NCBI RefSeq assembly: GCF_014207235.1
Contig: NZ_JACHDA010000003.1
Span: 496,001-560,000 of the forward strand
Reading direction: 5' to 3'
DNA length: 64,000 bases
From: Sphingopyxis sp. JAI128
GTDB taxonomy: Bacteria > Pseudomonadota > Alphaproteobacteria > Sphingomonadales > Sphingomonadaceae
The notes beneath the pieces were generated by a model. The model searched no databases and was not told where the DNA came from. It saw only the letters and a list, made by a program, of their open reading frames with translations. Below are positions 26,896 through 35,525 of the stretch, in pieces (position 1 is the stretch's first letter; each line of letters begins with the position of its first letter). A program made the translations under genes and the position numbers.

Positions 26896-27441
26896 ATGGC
26901 TGGCAGCGTCAACAAGGTAATTTTGATCGGCAACCTCGGCGCCGATCCGGAAATCAAATCGTTCCAGAATGGCGGCAAGATCGCCAATATCCGCATCGCC
27001 ACCAGCGAACAGTGGAAGGACCGGATGACCGGCGAGCGCAAGGAGCGCACCGAATGGCATAATGTCGTGATCAACGGCGAAGGGCTGGTCGGCGTCGTCG
27101 AACGTTACCTCAAAAAAGGCTCGAAAGTATATATCGAAGGCAGCCTTCGCACCCGCAAGTGGCAGGACCGCGACGGCAACGACCGCTACACGACCGAGGT
27201 GGTGATCGCGGGCATGGGCGGCACGCTGACCATGCTCGACGGCGCGCCCGGCGGCGGCGGCGGATCGCGCGGCGGCGGCGACTGGGGCGGCGGTTCGTCG
27301 AGCGGCGGCGGCTGGGATCAGGGCGGCGGCTCCCCCGGCGGCGGCGGATCGGGCGGCGGCTGGAATCAGGGCGGCGGCGGCAGCGCGGCCGGCGGACGCC
27401 CGCCGTTCGACGACGACCTGGACGACGACGTCCCCTTCTGA
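26896..27441 (+). CDS. ssb: Single-stranded DNA-binding protein
   Basis: A 181-residue SSB. Residues 1-112 form the OB fold ([16 protein letters not shown], then [15 protein letters not shown]). Residues 115-168 are a low-complexity Gly/Ser/Trp/Gln linker with a ggcggc-rich DNA stretch. The C-terminal tip [10 protein letters not shown] recruits partner repair and replication proteins. It is followed after 14 bases by mmcB, another DNA-maintenance gene. Confidence 0.97.
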   Translation: MAGSVNKVILIGNLGADPEIKSFQNGGKIANIRIATSEQWKDRMTGERKERTEWHNVVINGEGLVGVVERYLKKGSKVYIEGSLRTRKWQDRDGNDRYTTEVVIAGMGGTLTMLDGAPGGGGGSRGGGDWGGGSSSGGGWDQGGGSPGGGGSGGGWNQGGGGSAAGGRPPFDDDLDDDVPF

Positions 27442-27455
27442 GGATCGGCTGAGCG

Positions 27456-27926
27456 ATGAGCGAGCTGCTGACCGCCGCCGATGTCGCGCGCGGCGTGTGC
27501 CGGCTGTTCGCACAGCAGGGACTGGTCGCGATTCCGGAGGTCACGCTGCCCAACGGGCGGCGCACCGACCTCACCGCCATCGATGCCAAGGGAAATATCA
27601 CTATCGTCGAGATCAAGGTCAGCCGCGCCGACCTGCACGGCGACGGCAAATGGCCCGACTATTGTGACTGGTGCGACCGATTCTATTGGGCGCTCGCCTC
27701 CGGTCTCGACCCGGCGATCCTCGAAACCGAGGACTATCGCCCCGAAAGCTCGGGATTGATCATCGCCGACCGCTATGGTGCGGCAGTCGTACGCGAAGCC
27801 GCAAACTGCAACCTCGCCCCCGCGCGACGAAAAGCCGAACTGCTGCGGATCGGGCGGCTCGCGATGCGCCGCTCGATGCTCGCCGCCGATCCCGAGCTGG
27901 CGGCTAACTGGATCGAAGGTCGGTAG
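27456..27926 (+). CDS. MmcB family DNA repair protein
   Basis: A 156-residue member of the MmcB family, first linked to DNA damage repair in Caulobacter. It has the PD-(D/E)xK nuclease-like core: RRTDLTAIDAKG then IVEIKVSRAD, and the conserved WPDYCDWCDRFYWA. It is likely co-transcribed with ssb. The gene ends 5 bases before the stop of the convergent ribE gene. Confidence 0.87.
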   Translation: MSELLTAADVARGVCRLFAQQGLVAIPEVTLPNGRRTDLTAIDAKGNITIVEIKVSRADLHGDGKWPDYCDWCDRFYWALASGLDPAILETEDYRPESSGLIIADRYGAAVVREAANCNLAPARRKAELLRIGRLAMRRSMLAADPELAANWIEGR

Positions 27927-27931
27927 CAGCT

Positions 27932-28549
27932 CTAGGCGCGGCGCGCCTGCATCCGTGCTAGGTAACGCGCGAGGATATCGATCTCCAGATTGACCGGCCG
28001 CCCCGCCGCGGCTTCGTCCAGCGTCGTCATCTCCTGCGTGTGCGGGATGATGTTAAGCGTGAAATGCGCCTCGCCGTCCGGCAGATCGGTCACTTCATTG
28101 ACCGTCAGCGACACCCCATCGACGGTGATCGACCCCTTGGGCGCGATATGCGGCGCAAGCGACGCGGGCGCCGCAACGGTGACGGTGACGCTGTCGCCGA
28201 CGGGCTCGACCGACACGATGCGGCCGATATCGTCGACATGGCCCGTGACGATATGCCCCCCCAGCTCGTCGCCGATCTTCAGCGCGCGTTCGAGGTTGAG
28301 GCGGCGGCCCGCCTCCCACATTCCCGGCGCGGTGCGCGCAATCGTCTCGCCGCTCGCGTCGATCGCGAACCAGTGGCCGTCGCCGTCGGCCCCCTTGTCG
28401 ACGACGGTCAGGCATGCGCCCGAGCAGGCAATCGAAGCCCCGAGATCGACCGTCCCCACGTCGTAGGCGGTGCCGATGACGAGCCGCGCGTCGCCGCGAT
28501 CCTCGCGGCTGCGGATGGTGCCGATGTCGGTGATGATGCCGGTGAACAT
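27932..28549 (-). CDS. ribE: Riboflavin synthase alpha subunit
   Basis: A 205-residue protein that dismutates lumazine to riboflavin. It starts with the family signature MFTGIITDIGTI and shows the two lumazine-binding repeats: GASIACSGACLTV in the first half and PKGSITVDGVSLTVNEV in the second. GGHIVTGHVD marks the repeat boundary. It is the last gene of a hypothetical / ribD / ribE operon, and its substrate is made by RibH encoded at 20.8 kb. Confidence 0.96.
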   Translation of the reverse strand: MFTGIITDIGTIRSREDRGDARLVIGTAYDVGTVDLGASIACSGACLTVVDKGADGDGHWFAIDASGETIARTAPGMWEAGRRLNLERALKIGDELGGHIVTGHVDDIGRIVSVEPVGDSVTVTVAAPASLAPHIAPKGSITVDGVSLTVNEVTDLPDGEAHFTLNIIPHTQEMTTLDEAAAGRPVNLEIDILARYLARMQARRA

Positions 28550-28558
28550 AAAGCGTCC

Positions 28559-29533
28559 TCAAATGATCCTGATGCGCTCGTAGACGTCGAGCCGGTCGCT
28601 GCCAAGCATGCGGCTGTCGTCGAGCCGCCAGCGCCCGTGCGCATCGGCCAGATCGGCGAGGCCGATATCGCCGAGCGCGGATTTGCCATCGCCGATCAGG
28701 ATCGGCGCCCGATAAAGCAGCAGGCGGTCGACGCGGTCGGCGGCGAGGAAGGCCGCCGCCGCACCCGCGCCGCCCTCGACGAGCAGCGAATCGACATCGT
28801 CCACCGCGTCGGGCGACGCCACGGCGGTCCAGCCATTAGGGGCGGTGCCGCGAGTGAGAAGTAATTTCTGCGGGCTGCGATCTTCGAGCCCCGGCAGGCG
28901 CACGTCGAGTTGTGGCGCGTCGGCGTCGAGCGTTCCGCGCCCAACGAGGATCGCCTGATGCCGCGCGCGTTCGAGATGGCCGTGCGCACGCGCGCGTTCG
29001 CCGGTGATCCAGCGGCTCGTCCCGTCGGCGCGCGCGATGCAGCCGTCGAGCGAGGTCGCGAGCTTGAGCGTGACGAACGGCCGGCCTTCGCCTTGCCGCG
29101 TCCACCACGGCGCCATCGCGGCGCGCGCTTCGGCGGGCAGGACATCGAACAGCACCTCGATCCCCGCCGCCTGCAATTTCGCGATGCCCCTGCCGTCGGT
29201 GCGCGGGTCAGGGTCCTGCGCGGCGATGACGACGCGCGCGACGCCCGCGGCGATCAGCAGGTCGCTGCACGCCGGGCCGCGCGAGCTGGCGTGCGCACAG
29301 GGTTCCAGCGTGACATAGGCGGTCGCGCCGCATGCCGCGCCCCCCGCTGCGACGAGCGCCGCCGCCTCGGCATGCGGACGCCCGCCTGCCTGCGTCCAGC
29401 CGCGTCCAACGACCTTGCCGTCCTTGACGATCAGGCAACCGACATTGGGATTGGGCGCCGATGCCGGCCGGCCGCGCCGCGACAGGGCGATCGCCGCCGC
29501 CATCCAGTCGGCATCGGTCGGCAAACGTTTCAC
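28559..29533 (-). CDS. ribD: Bifunctional diaminohydroxyphosphoribosylaminopyrimidine deaminase/reductase
   Basis: A 324-residue two-domain enzyme. The deaminase half (1-145) has the zinc site HAEAAAL and PCAHASSRGPAC. The reductase half (150-324) has LKLATSLDGCIARADG, SRWITG and LLVEGGAG. It makes the pyrimidine intermediate that RibH uses. It lies 9 bases upstream of ribE in the same operon. Confidence 0.95.
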   Translation of the reverse strand: MKRLPTDADWMAAAIALSRRGRPASAPNPNVGCLIVKDGKVVGRGWTQAGGRPHAEAAALVAAGGAACGATAYVTLEPCAHASSRGPACSDLLIAAGVARVVIAAQDPDPRTDGRGIAKLQAAGIEVLFDVLPAEARAAMAPWWTRQGEGRPFVTLKLATSLDGCIARADGTSRWITGERARAHGHLERARHQAILVGRGTLDADAPQLDVRLPGLEDRSPQKLLLTRGTAPNGWTAVASPDAVDDVDSLLVEGGAGAAAAFLAADRVDRLLLYRAPILIGDGKSALGDIGLADLADAHGRWRLDDSRMLGSDRLDVYERIRII

Positions 29534-29538
29534 CGCGA

Positions 29539-30006
29539 TCAGTCGGCGGTTTTGGGCTGCGCGCCGCGCGCGGCGCGTTCGGCGAGCGTCGAGCGGATCG
29601 GCACCGGCTCGGGCTTTTTCTTCGCCGCCGCCGCCGCTTCCTCGCCCAGCGTTTCGCGCGTTACCTTGTCGGCTTCGCTCGAATCATATTCGATGCCAAG
29701 GCTGTCGGCGAAGCGCTGATATTCGGCGCGCTTCTTTGCGTTCTGCAGCGTCGTTTCCTTGGCGCGCGCGACCCAGTCGGCGCGAATCTCGGCGGCGCTG
29801 CGGTTCGCGGTCCAGTTTTCGAAATAGATGATCTGGGCCTTCGGCTTTTCATAGGGGATCAGATATTGCTCGACCCCATTGAAAACGAGCCAGGTCAGCG
29901 CCAGCGCGACGCCCCAAATCGCCCATCGATGGGGCCGGGGTTCGCGGATATAGGCCCAGAAATCGGACACGCCGCCGCCGATGTCGGGTTTTTGAAACAT
30001 CCTCAT
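29539..30006 (-). CDS. Hypothetical single-span membrane protein upstream of ribD
   Basis: A 155-residue protein I do not recognise as a named family. It has a membrane helix at about 29-46 (WAIWGVALALTWLVFNGV) after a short basic tail. A long charged helical region rich in Ala, Lys and Glu follows, ending in a Pro-rich tail. It ends 5 bases before the ribD start, so it is the first gene of the rib operon. A second ATG lies at 30000. Confidence 0.72.
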   Translation of the reverse strand: MRMFQKPDIGGGVSDFWAYIREPRPHRWAIWGVALALTWLVFNGVEQYLIPYEKPKAQIIYFENWTANRSAAEIRADWVARAKETTLQNAKKRAEYQRFADSLGIEYDSSEADKVTRETLGEEAAAAAKKKPEPVPIRSTLAERAARGAQPKTAD

Positions 30007-30130
30007 CGCGGCAGTTTAGGCGATGTCGCGCCATTTTGCGAGGGGCCGCGAACATCGGTCGATTGCGCCGGACGATCGCTGGGAACGTTATCGATTGCAA
30101 AAAATGCAAGTGCGGATGCTCTTTTCGCAG

Positions 30131-30158
30131 TTGCAACATTCATTGTGCAGTGCAATAT
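30131..30158 (+). promoter_or_regulatory. Sigma-70-like promoter for the small RNA
   Basis: TTGCAA (30131-30136) and CAATAT (30153-30158) are spaced by 16 bases, giving a start near 30165. No protein-coding frame of note lies between here and the terminator at 30198-30225 on the plus strand. Confidence 0.45.
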
Positions 30159-30164
30159 CACACT

Positions 30165-30225
30165 TGCCTTTTAGGCATCCTCTCCCAAAACTTTCACGGG
30201 CCACCCTCGGGTGGCCCTTTTTTTT
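30165..30225 (+). ncRNA. Likely trans-acting small RNA (suhB/MmgR-like)
   Basis: The 280-base gap between two leftward genes carries a rightward transcript unit of about 60 nt. A short 5' hairpin TGCC-TTTTA-GGCA (30165-30177) is followed by an unpaired CCTCTCCCAAAAC segment able to pair with ribosome binding sites. A strong terminator ends it. The layout (5' stem, CU-rich single strand, terminator) is reminiscent of the alphaproteobacterial suhB/MmgR (alpha-r8) family, including sphingomonad SuhB. That family assignment is from memory of the pattern and would need a covariance-model check. Confidence 0.55.
30198..30225 (+). terminator. Strong Rho-independent terminator
   Basis: GGGCCACCC and GGGTGGCCC (30198-30206 and 30209-30217) pair perfectly, closing on a CTCG tetraloop, and are followed by eight T. 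The T run is only on the plus strand, so it ends a rightward transcript although both flanking genes run left. Confidence 0.88.
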
Positions 30226-30286
30226 CGACTTTTTTGGTTGAGAGGGCGGATTCGGTTCCTTTTCTTGGGCGTAAAGCGGAAACCGC

Positions 30287-30748
30287 TCAGTCCTGCGTCG
30301 GGGTCCGGGTTTCGAATCGCCGTACTTCGGCGATGAAACTGCCCGGCAGCGGCGTCGGCTTTCCGCTGTCGGTATCAAGATGCGCATAGCTGATCTCGAT
30401 GTCTGTCAGCCGCTCATTTCCACGGAAAACGCCGCAATGGACCGTAAAGCTCGTCCGGCCGAAACGGCTGATTCGCGCCGCGATCGTGATCAGCTCGTCG
30501 AGACGCGCGGGCGCATGATAGTCGATTTCGCAATGCGTCTCGCGAATGTCTGTACCATATTGGTGAAAATAGGGTCCCGGCTGCCCCTCGCCCAATGACC
30601 GGAAATATTCGGTGACGCCGATGTCGGCATAGACCAGATAATTGGCGTTGAAGACGATATTCTGGCCGTCGATCTCGTTGAAGCGCACCCGAACGCGCTC
30701 CTGCACGCGGAAATCGGTGAGTGGGACGTCGCTGCGATGCTCGGTCAT
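30287..30748 (-). CDS. Hot-dog fold acyl-CoA thioesterase
   Basis: A 153-residue 4-hydroxybenzoyl-CoA thioesterase-like protein. The active-site segment is VRFNEIDGQNIVFNANYLVYAD, where the usual Asp of the YbgC class is visible in NEIDG. The CEIDYHAPARLDE strand is typical of the fold. It follows the aminopeptidase P gene by 10 bases. The acyl substrate is unknown. Confidence 0.82.
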   Translation of the reverse strand: MTEHRSDVPLTDFRVQERVRVRFNEIDGQNIVFNANYLVYADIGVTEYFRSLGEGQPGPYFHQYGTDIRETHCEIDYHAPARLDELITIAARISRFGRTSFTVHCGVFRGNERLTDIEISYAHLDTDSGKPTPLPGSFIAEVRRFETRTPTQD

Positions 30749-30758
30749 GCGCGCGCGC

Positions 30759-32585
30759 TCAGGCGGCCAGCGCAGCAGGCGCGCGGTCGAGCGGTGCGCA
30801 GGCCGCTTCCAGCCAGTCGCGCTCCTCGCCCGCCATTCCCGCGCCGAGTTGTTCCAGCACCGCGGCATGATAGGCGTCGAGCCAGTCGGCCTCGGCCGCC
30901 GACAACAGCGACACATCGACAAGGTTTTGCGCGATCGGCGCAAAGGTTATCGTCTCGAACCCCAGCATATCCTCTTCGGCGCCCGCGATGCGGACCGGCG
31001 TGACGACAACCAGATTTTCGATGCGGATGCCGAAAGCGCCCGCTTTGTAATAGCCAGGCTCGTTCGACAGGATCATGCCGGCGTGCAGCGGCTCCTCGGT
31101 TCCCGCCTGCCCTCCCGCGGGCTTGGCGATGCGCTGCGGCCCTTCGTGCACCGCCAGATAGGATCCGACGCCGTGTCCGGTGCCATGCGCATAATCGACC
31201 CCGTCGGCCCACAGATATTGCCGTGCCAGGATATCGAGTTGGCTGCCGCGCGTCCCCTTGGGGAAGCGTGCGGTCGCAAGCGCAATATGGCCTTTCAGCA
31301 CCTGCGTGAAGCGGCGGCGCATTTCGGCGGTCGGCGTGCCGATCGCGATCGTGCGCGTGATGTCGGTCGTGCCGTCGGCATATTGGCCGCCCGAATCGAC
31401 GAGGTAGAGCGTACCGGTCTCGATGGCGCGGTTGGTCGTCTCATCGACCTTGTAATGCGGCAGCGCGCCATTCGGACCGGCGGCCGAAATCGTGTCGAAC
31501 GACAGGTCCCTCAGCACCCCGCTCTCCTCGCGAAACTCGCGCAGCTTCGCCGCAGCGCCCAGTTCGTCGAGCCCGCCCTCGGGCGCCACCTCTTCCATCC
31601 ATTTGAGGAAGCGCGACACCGCGGCGCCATCGCGGACATGCGCCGCGCGCGTGCCGCTCAATTCGGCGTCGTTCTTGATCGCCTTGGGCAGAACCGCCGG
31701 ATCGCGGTGGCGGGCGATCTTCGCACCGGCGGCTTCGAGCACGGTAAAGATCGCCGCGACGGCGCGGTCGGGATCGACCGCCACCTTCTTGCCCGCAAGG
31801 TCCGCGAGCGCCGCTTCGAACGCCGTGCGATCGTGGATCCGTACGCTGTTGCCAAGATGCGCGCGCACTGCGTCGGTCAGCTTTTCGGGCGCAATGAACA
31901 GATCGGCGGTCGCATCGGCGTGGAGCAGCGCGAAGGAAAGCCCGACCGGCGTGTGGCTGACGTCGGTGCCGCGAATGTTGAAGGTCCAGGCGATCGAATC
32001 GAGCGCCGTCATTACCGTGGTGTCGAGGCCGTTCGCCTTCAGCCAGTCGGCGATGATCTCGCGCTTTTCGACCGCACCTTGCCCCGCGAGCGCGGCGTCG
32101 TGGACGGTCACGACCGCATCGCTCGGCGCGGGCTGGTCGTCCCATGCCGCGTCGAGCGGGTTCGGCGTCACCGCGACGAGGGCCGCCCCCTTCGCCGCCA
32201 GCGCCTTTGCGAGGCCCCGCGCCCAGTCGATGCTGTGCAGCCACGGGTCGTAACCGACCTTCTGCCCCGCGCTCACATTGACGCCGAGCCATTCGGCGAC
32301 GCTCGACTGCGGCACGCCGACATAGTCGAACAAAGTTCCGTCGACCTGGTCGCGCACCTGCACCGTGTAGCGCCCGTCGACGAACACTGCGGCCTTTTCG
32401 GGAAGCACCGCGGCGGTTCCCGCCGAGCCGCCGAAGCCGGTCAGCCAGGCCATGCGCTGCGCATAGTCGCCGACATATTCGCTCATATGCTCGTCGCTGA
32501 TCGGCACGACAAAGCCGTCGAGACCGCGGCGTGAGAGTTCGGCGCGCACGCGCGCAAGGCGTTCTGCATGGATGGCGCTGGACAT
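30759..32585 (-). CDS. Aminopeptidase P family protein (M24B)
   Basis: A 608-residue three-domain aminopeptidase P of the eukaryote-like XPNPEP1 type, which removes N-terminal residues before proline. Two creatinase-like N-terminal domains are followed by the catalytic domain near 310-540. Metal ligands are seen in LVDSGGQYADGTTDITRT (two Asp), GTGHGVGSYL (His), SNEPGYY (Glu) and IRIENLV (Glu). No signal peptide is present, so it is cytoplasmic. It adds to the many proline-directed peptidases in this window. The thioesterase gene follows in the operon. Confidence 0.93.
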   Translation of the reverse strand: MSSAIHAERLARVRAELSRRGLDGFVVPISDEHMSEYVGDYAQRMAWLTGFGGSAGTAAVLPEKAAVFVDGRYTVQVRDQVDGTLFDYVGVPQSSVAEWLGVNVSAGQKVGYDPWLHSIDWARGLAKALAAKGAALVAVTPNPLDAAWDDQPAPSDAVVTVHDAALAGQGAVEKREIIADWLKANGLDTTVMTALDSIAWTFNIRGTDVSHTPVGLSFALLHADATADLFIAPEKLTDAVRAHLGNSVRIHDRTAFEAALADLAGKKVAVDPDRAVAAIFTVLEAAGAKIARHRDPAVLPKAIKNDAELSGTRAAHVRDGAAVSRFLKWMEEVAPEGGLDELGAAAKLREFREESGVLRDLSFDTISAAGPNGALPHYKVDETTNRAIETGTLYLVDSGGQYADGTTDITRTIAIGTPTAEMRRRFTQVLKGHIALATARFPKGTRGSQLDILARQYLWADGVDYAHGTGHGVGSYLAVHEGPQRIAKPAGGQAGTEEPLHAGMILSNEPGYYKAGAFGIRIENLVVVTPVRIAGAEEDMLGFETITFAPIAQNLVDVSLLSAAEADWLDAYHAAVLEQLGAGMAGEERDWLEAACAPLDRAPAALAA

Positions 32586-32651
32586 CAGACGTTCCTTATT
32601 CCTACATCGGCCGATCCCGCCCACAGGGGGCGACACCGCGGGGGATTTGTG

Positions 32652-34829
32652 ATGCGCGCTATTTGGATGTTTCTGGCAGCAATTGCCACCCCGCTTGTCG
32701 CATCGCCGCCCCTGCTTGCCCCCCCGCTTTTCGCCAAAGAGAAAGACGCCGCATTGACCAGCCCGACCCCCGCCCTGCCCGCCGCGCCCGTCGCGGAAAA
32801 GCGCCCGCACGAGATGACGCTGCACGGCAAGACGCTGTCCGATCCGTATCACTGGCTGAAGGATGAGAGCTATCCGGTGATCGACGACAAGGATGTGCTC
32901 GATTACGTCAAAGCCGAAAATGCCTATTTCGACGCCGCGATGAAGCCGCACGCCGCGCTCGTCGAAACGTTGTTTCAGGAGATGAAGGGCCGGATCAAGG
33001 AAGCCGATTCGTCGGTGCCGCAGAAGGACGGCGACTGGGTCTATTGGGTCGAGTTCGAAGAGGGCGCCGAGTATAAGAAATGGTATCGGCGGCCCGCCGC
33101 GGGCGGCGAGCCCGTCCTGATCCTCGACGAAGTCGCGATGGCGGCGGGCAAGGAATATTTCCGCCTCGCCGAAGTGTCGGTCAGCCCGGACGGCAAGCTG
33201 ATGGCCTATTCGTTCGACGATAATGGATCGGAACGGTTCGAGGCACGCATCCGCAACCTCGAAACCGGCGAACTGCTCCCCGACACGATTCCCGGTACCC
33301 TGTCGTCGCTCGTCTGGACGTCGGCGGGCGACGCGATCCTCTATGGCCTCGCGAACGAGAATTGGCGCACCGACAATGTCCGGCTGCACAAGCTCGGCAC
33401 CCCGGTCGGCCAAGACAAATTGCTCTATAAGGAGCCCGACATCGGTTTCGGCGTCGGGATCGGCAAGACCGCTGCCGACAATTATATCGTGATCGCGACG
33501 GGCGATAACGAGACGAGCGAGGTTTACCTGCTCCCCGCCGACAACCCCGAAGCGCCGATGCAGCTCGTTTCGGCGCGCCAGAAGGGCCGCGAGTACAGTG
33601 TCGACGAGCGCGAGGGCACGCTCTACATCCACACCAACGACGAGCATCCCAATTTCCGCGTCGCAACCGCCGACATCAAGGCGCCGGGGACGTGGACGAC
33701 GCTGATCCCCGGGTCGGACGACAATTATCTCACCGACCTGTCGATCTTTCGCGACTATTTCGTGCTCGAATCGCGCGAGAAGGGCGTCGATCAGGTCGAT
33801 ATCCGCGCATATGACGCGCCGCTCACCCCAGGCCGGATCAAATTCCCGGAGGCGACTTATGTCGCCGGGCTCGGCGACAATCCCGAATATCATCAGGACA
33901 AGCTGCGGCTCGACTATGAATCGATGGTCACCCCCGACACGGTGTTCGATTACGACCTCGCGAACGGCAAGCTCGAGACGCTGAAGGTCCAGGAGATTCC
34001 TTCCGGTTATAATCATGACGATTATGCAACCGAACTGGTTCACATGCCGTCGCGCGACGGCACGCTGGTCCCGGTGTCGCTCGTCTACAAAAAGGGCACG
34101 CCGCGCGACGGCAGCGCGGCGATGCACCTCTATGTCTATGGTTCCTACGGCTACCGTGTCTCGCCGGGCTTTTCGACGACGCGTTTGAGCCTCGTCGATC
34201 GCGGCATGATCTATGCGATCGCACATGTCCGCGGCGGCGACGACCTCGGCCGCGCCTGGTATCTCGCGGGCAAGACGACCGAGCGCAAGAATACGTTCAA
34301 CGATTTCATCGACGTCGCCAAGGGGCTGATTGCCGCGAAATATACGAGCGCGGGCAAGATTTCGATCGAGGGCCGCTCGGCGGGCGGGCAGGTGATGGGC
34401 GCGGTCTATAATCAGGCGCCCGAGCTGTGGGGCGCGGTGCTTGCGGGCGTCCCCTTCGTCGACGTGATCAACACGATGGTCGACGAGACGCTGCCGCTGA
34501 CCCCCGGCGAATGGCCCGAATGGGGCAATCCGATCACCGACAAGGCCGCGTTCGACTATATGCTGAGCTACAGCCCCTACGACAATGTGACGGCGAAGGC
34601 CTATCCGCCCATGCTGGTGTCGGCAGGCCTCAACGATCCGCGCGTGACCTATTGGGAGCCCGCCAAATGGGTCGCGAAGCTGCGCGCGACGCGCACCAAC
34701 GATGCGACCTTGCTGCTACGCACCAACATGGGCGCGGGCCACGCCGGCAAGTCGGGCCGCTGGGGCGCGCTGCGCGAAGATGCCGAGGAATTCGCCTTTG
34801 TGCTGACGCAGCTGGGGGTGGAGAAATAG
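32652..34829 (+). CDS. Exported S9 family oligopeptidase B
   Basis: A 725-residue prolyl-oligopeptidase-family serine peptidase. The beta-propeller (about 60-430) precedes the alpha/beta-hydrolase domain. The triad is Ser576 (EGRSAGG), Asp662 (GLNDPR) and His697 (GAGHAGK). The GRSAGG form and the DYATELVHMPSRDG region are like oligopeptidase B, which cuts after basic residues. A signal peptide (MFLAAIATPLVASPPLLA) suggests export, unlike the cytoplasmic E. coli enzyme. I chose the ATG at 32652 for this signal. It is divergent from the aminopeptidase P gene. Confidence 0.92.
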   Translation: MRAIWMFLAAIATPLVASPPLLAPPLFAKEKDAALTSPTPALPAAPVAEKRPHEMTLHGKTLSDPYHWLKDESYPVIDDKDVLDYVKAENAYFDAAMKPHAALVETLFQEMKGRIKEADSSVPQKDGDWVYWVEFEEGAEYKKWYRRPAAGGEPVLILDEVAMAAGKEYFRLAEVSVSPDGKLMAYSFDDNGSERFEARIRNLETGELLPDTIPGTLSSLVWTSAGDAILYGLANENWRTDNVRLHKLGTPVGQDKLLYKEPDIGFGVGIGKTAADNYIVIATGDNETSEVYLLPADNPEAPMQLVSARQKGREYSVDEREGTLYIHTNDEHPNFRVATADIKAPGTWTTLIPGSDDNYLTDLSIFRDYFVLESREKGVDQVDIRAYDAPLTPGRIKFPEATYVAGLGDNPEYHQDKLRLDYESMVTPDTVFDYDLANGKLETLKVQEIPSGYNHDDYATELVHMPSRDGTLVPVSLVYKKGTPRDGSAAMHLYVYGSYGYRVSPGFSTTRLSLVDRGMIYAIAHVRGGDDLGRAWYLAGKTTERKNTFNDFIDVAKGLIAAKYTSAGKISIEGRSAGGQVMGAVYNQAPELWGAVLAGVPFVDVINTMVDETLPLTPGEWPEWGNPITDKAAFDYMLSYSPYDNVTAKAYPPMLVSAGLNDPRVTYWEPAKWVAKLRATRTNDATLLLRTNMGAGHAGKSGRWGALREDAEEFAFVLTQLGVEK

Positions 34830-34845
34830 GGACGTCAGCTCGGCG

Positions 34846-35520
34846 TCAGACGCCGAGCCAATCGAGGTCGCCCGGCAGGTCATCGCCCGAAAAATCGATC
34901 TGCAGTACGCGCCGGCGTTCCGGACGGGTTGCAGCTTTCGACCCGTGGACGATCGGGGTCGCATAGGCCCATATGTCGCCAGTTTCGGCGAGGCATAGCT
35001 GCTGCCCGAGCCGTGATACCACCGCGTCGATCTCCACCTCCGGGATGCGACCGAGCTTGTGCGATCCCGGTACGATCATCAGCGGGGCATTGTTCTCAGA
35101 CACATCGTCGAGATGGACGCGCAGCGTTACCATGCGCGAAAGGAGGTCGAAGGGCGGCGCGACATGCTGCATGCCGCTTTTGACCGTCCACGGTCCATAG
35201 CCTGCCATATCGACCCGCTCGCGAACGCAAATCGTACGATCCTGATGCCAGCCGAGCGACCAGTTGGTCTCGGCGGTCTTGTCGAACAGAATTGCGCGAA
35301 CCGCGCGGCTGTTCGGGCCAATAATCGACGCCGCGACGGTGCCTATCTGTCCCTCGATCCCGAGTAGTGGCCGAAGAGCCTCGATGCCGTGCAGACGAAT
35401 CCCCGCGCTATGCCGGGGCTGGTCGTCAAAAAGTGCACGCAACTCACCGATAATGTCGGCCATAGCGCCCGGATATAACCGAGCGCCGTCGAGCTCGAAG
35501 TCGAGGGCGCGACCATTCAT
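34846..35520 (-). CDS. Phytanoyl-CoA dioxygenase (PhyH) family protein
   Basis: A 224-residue Fe(II)/2-oxoglutarate oxygenase-like protein. The iron-binding facial triad appears as HxD in LGWHQDRTI and the distal His in TPIVHGSKAA. The 2-oxoglutarate-anchoring Arg would be in RRRVLQIDF. NAPLMIVPGSHKLG is typical of the family. Its substrate is unknown. The ATG at 35520 follows a GGTGGA; a TTG at 35529 overlapping the HAD stop is possible. It is in an operon behind the HAD gene. Confidence 0.8.
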   Translation of the reverse strand: MNGRALDFELDGARLYPGAMADIIGELRALFDDQPRHSAGIRLHGIEALRPLLGIEGQIGTVAASIIGPNSRAVRAILFDKTAETNWSLGWHQDRTICVRERVDMAGYGPWTVKSGMQHVAPPFDLLSRMVTLRVHLDDVSENNAPLMIVPGSHKLGRIPEVEIDAVVSRLGQQLCLAETGDIWAYATPIVHGSKAATRPERRRVLQIDFSGDDLPGDLDWLGV

Positions 35521-35525
35521 CCGGG

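Noticed and set aside
27241-27400. Tandem ggcggc repeats
   Set aside because: They are the codons of the Gly-rich linker of SSB, not a separate repeat element.
30023-30241. 72-codon plus-strand frame across the small RNA region
   Set aside because: It has no ribosome site or family pattern and runs through the terminator hairpin and T tract; a non-coding RNA explains the region better.
32586-34226. Minus-strand extension in frame with aminopeptidase P
   Set aside because: It lies opposite the S9 peptidase, and the family N terminus (MSSAIHAERLARVRAEL) begins at 32585.
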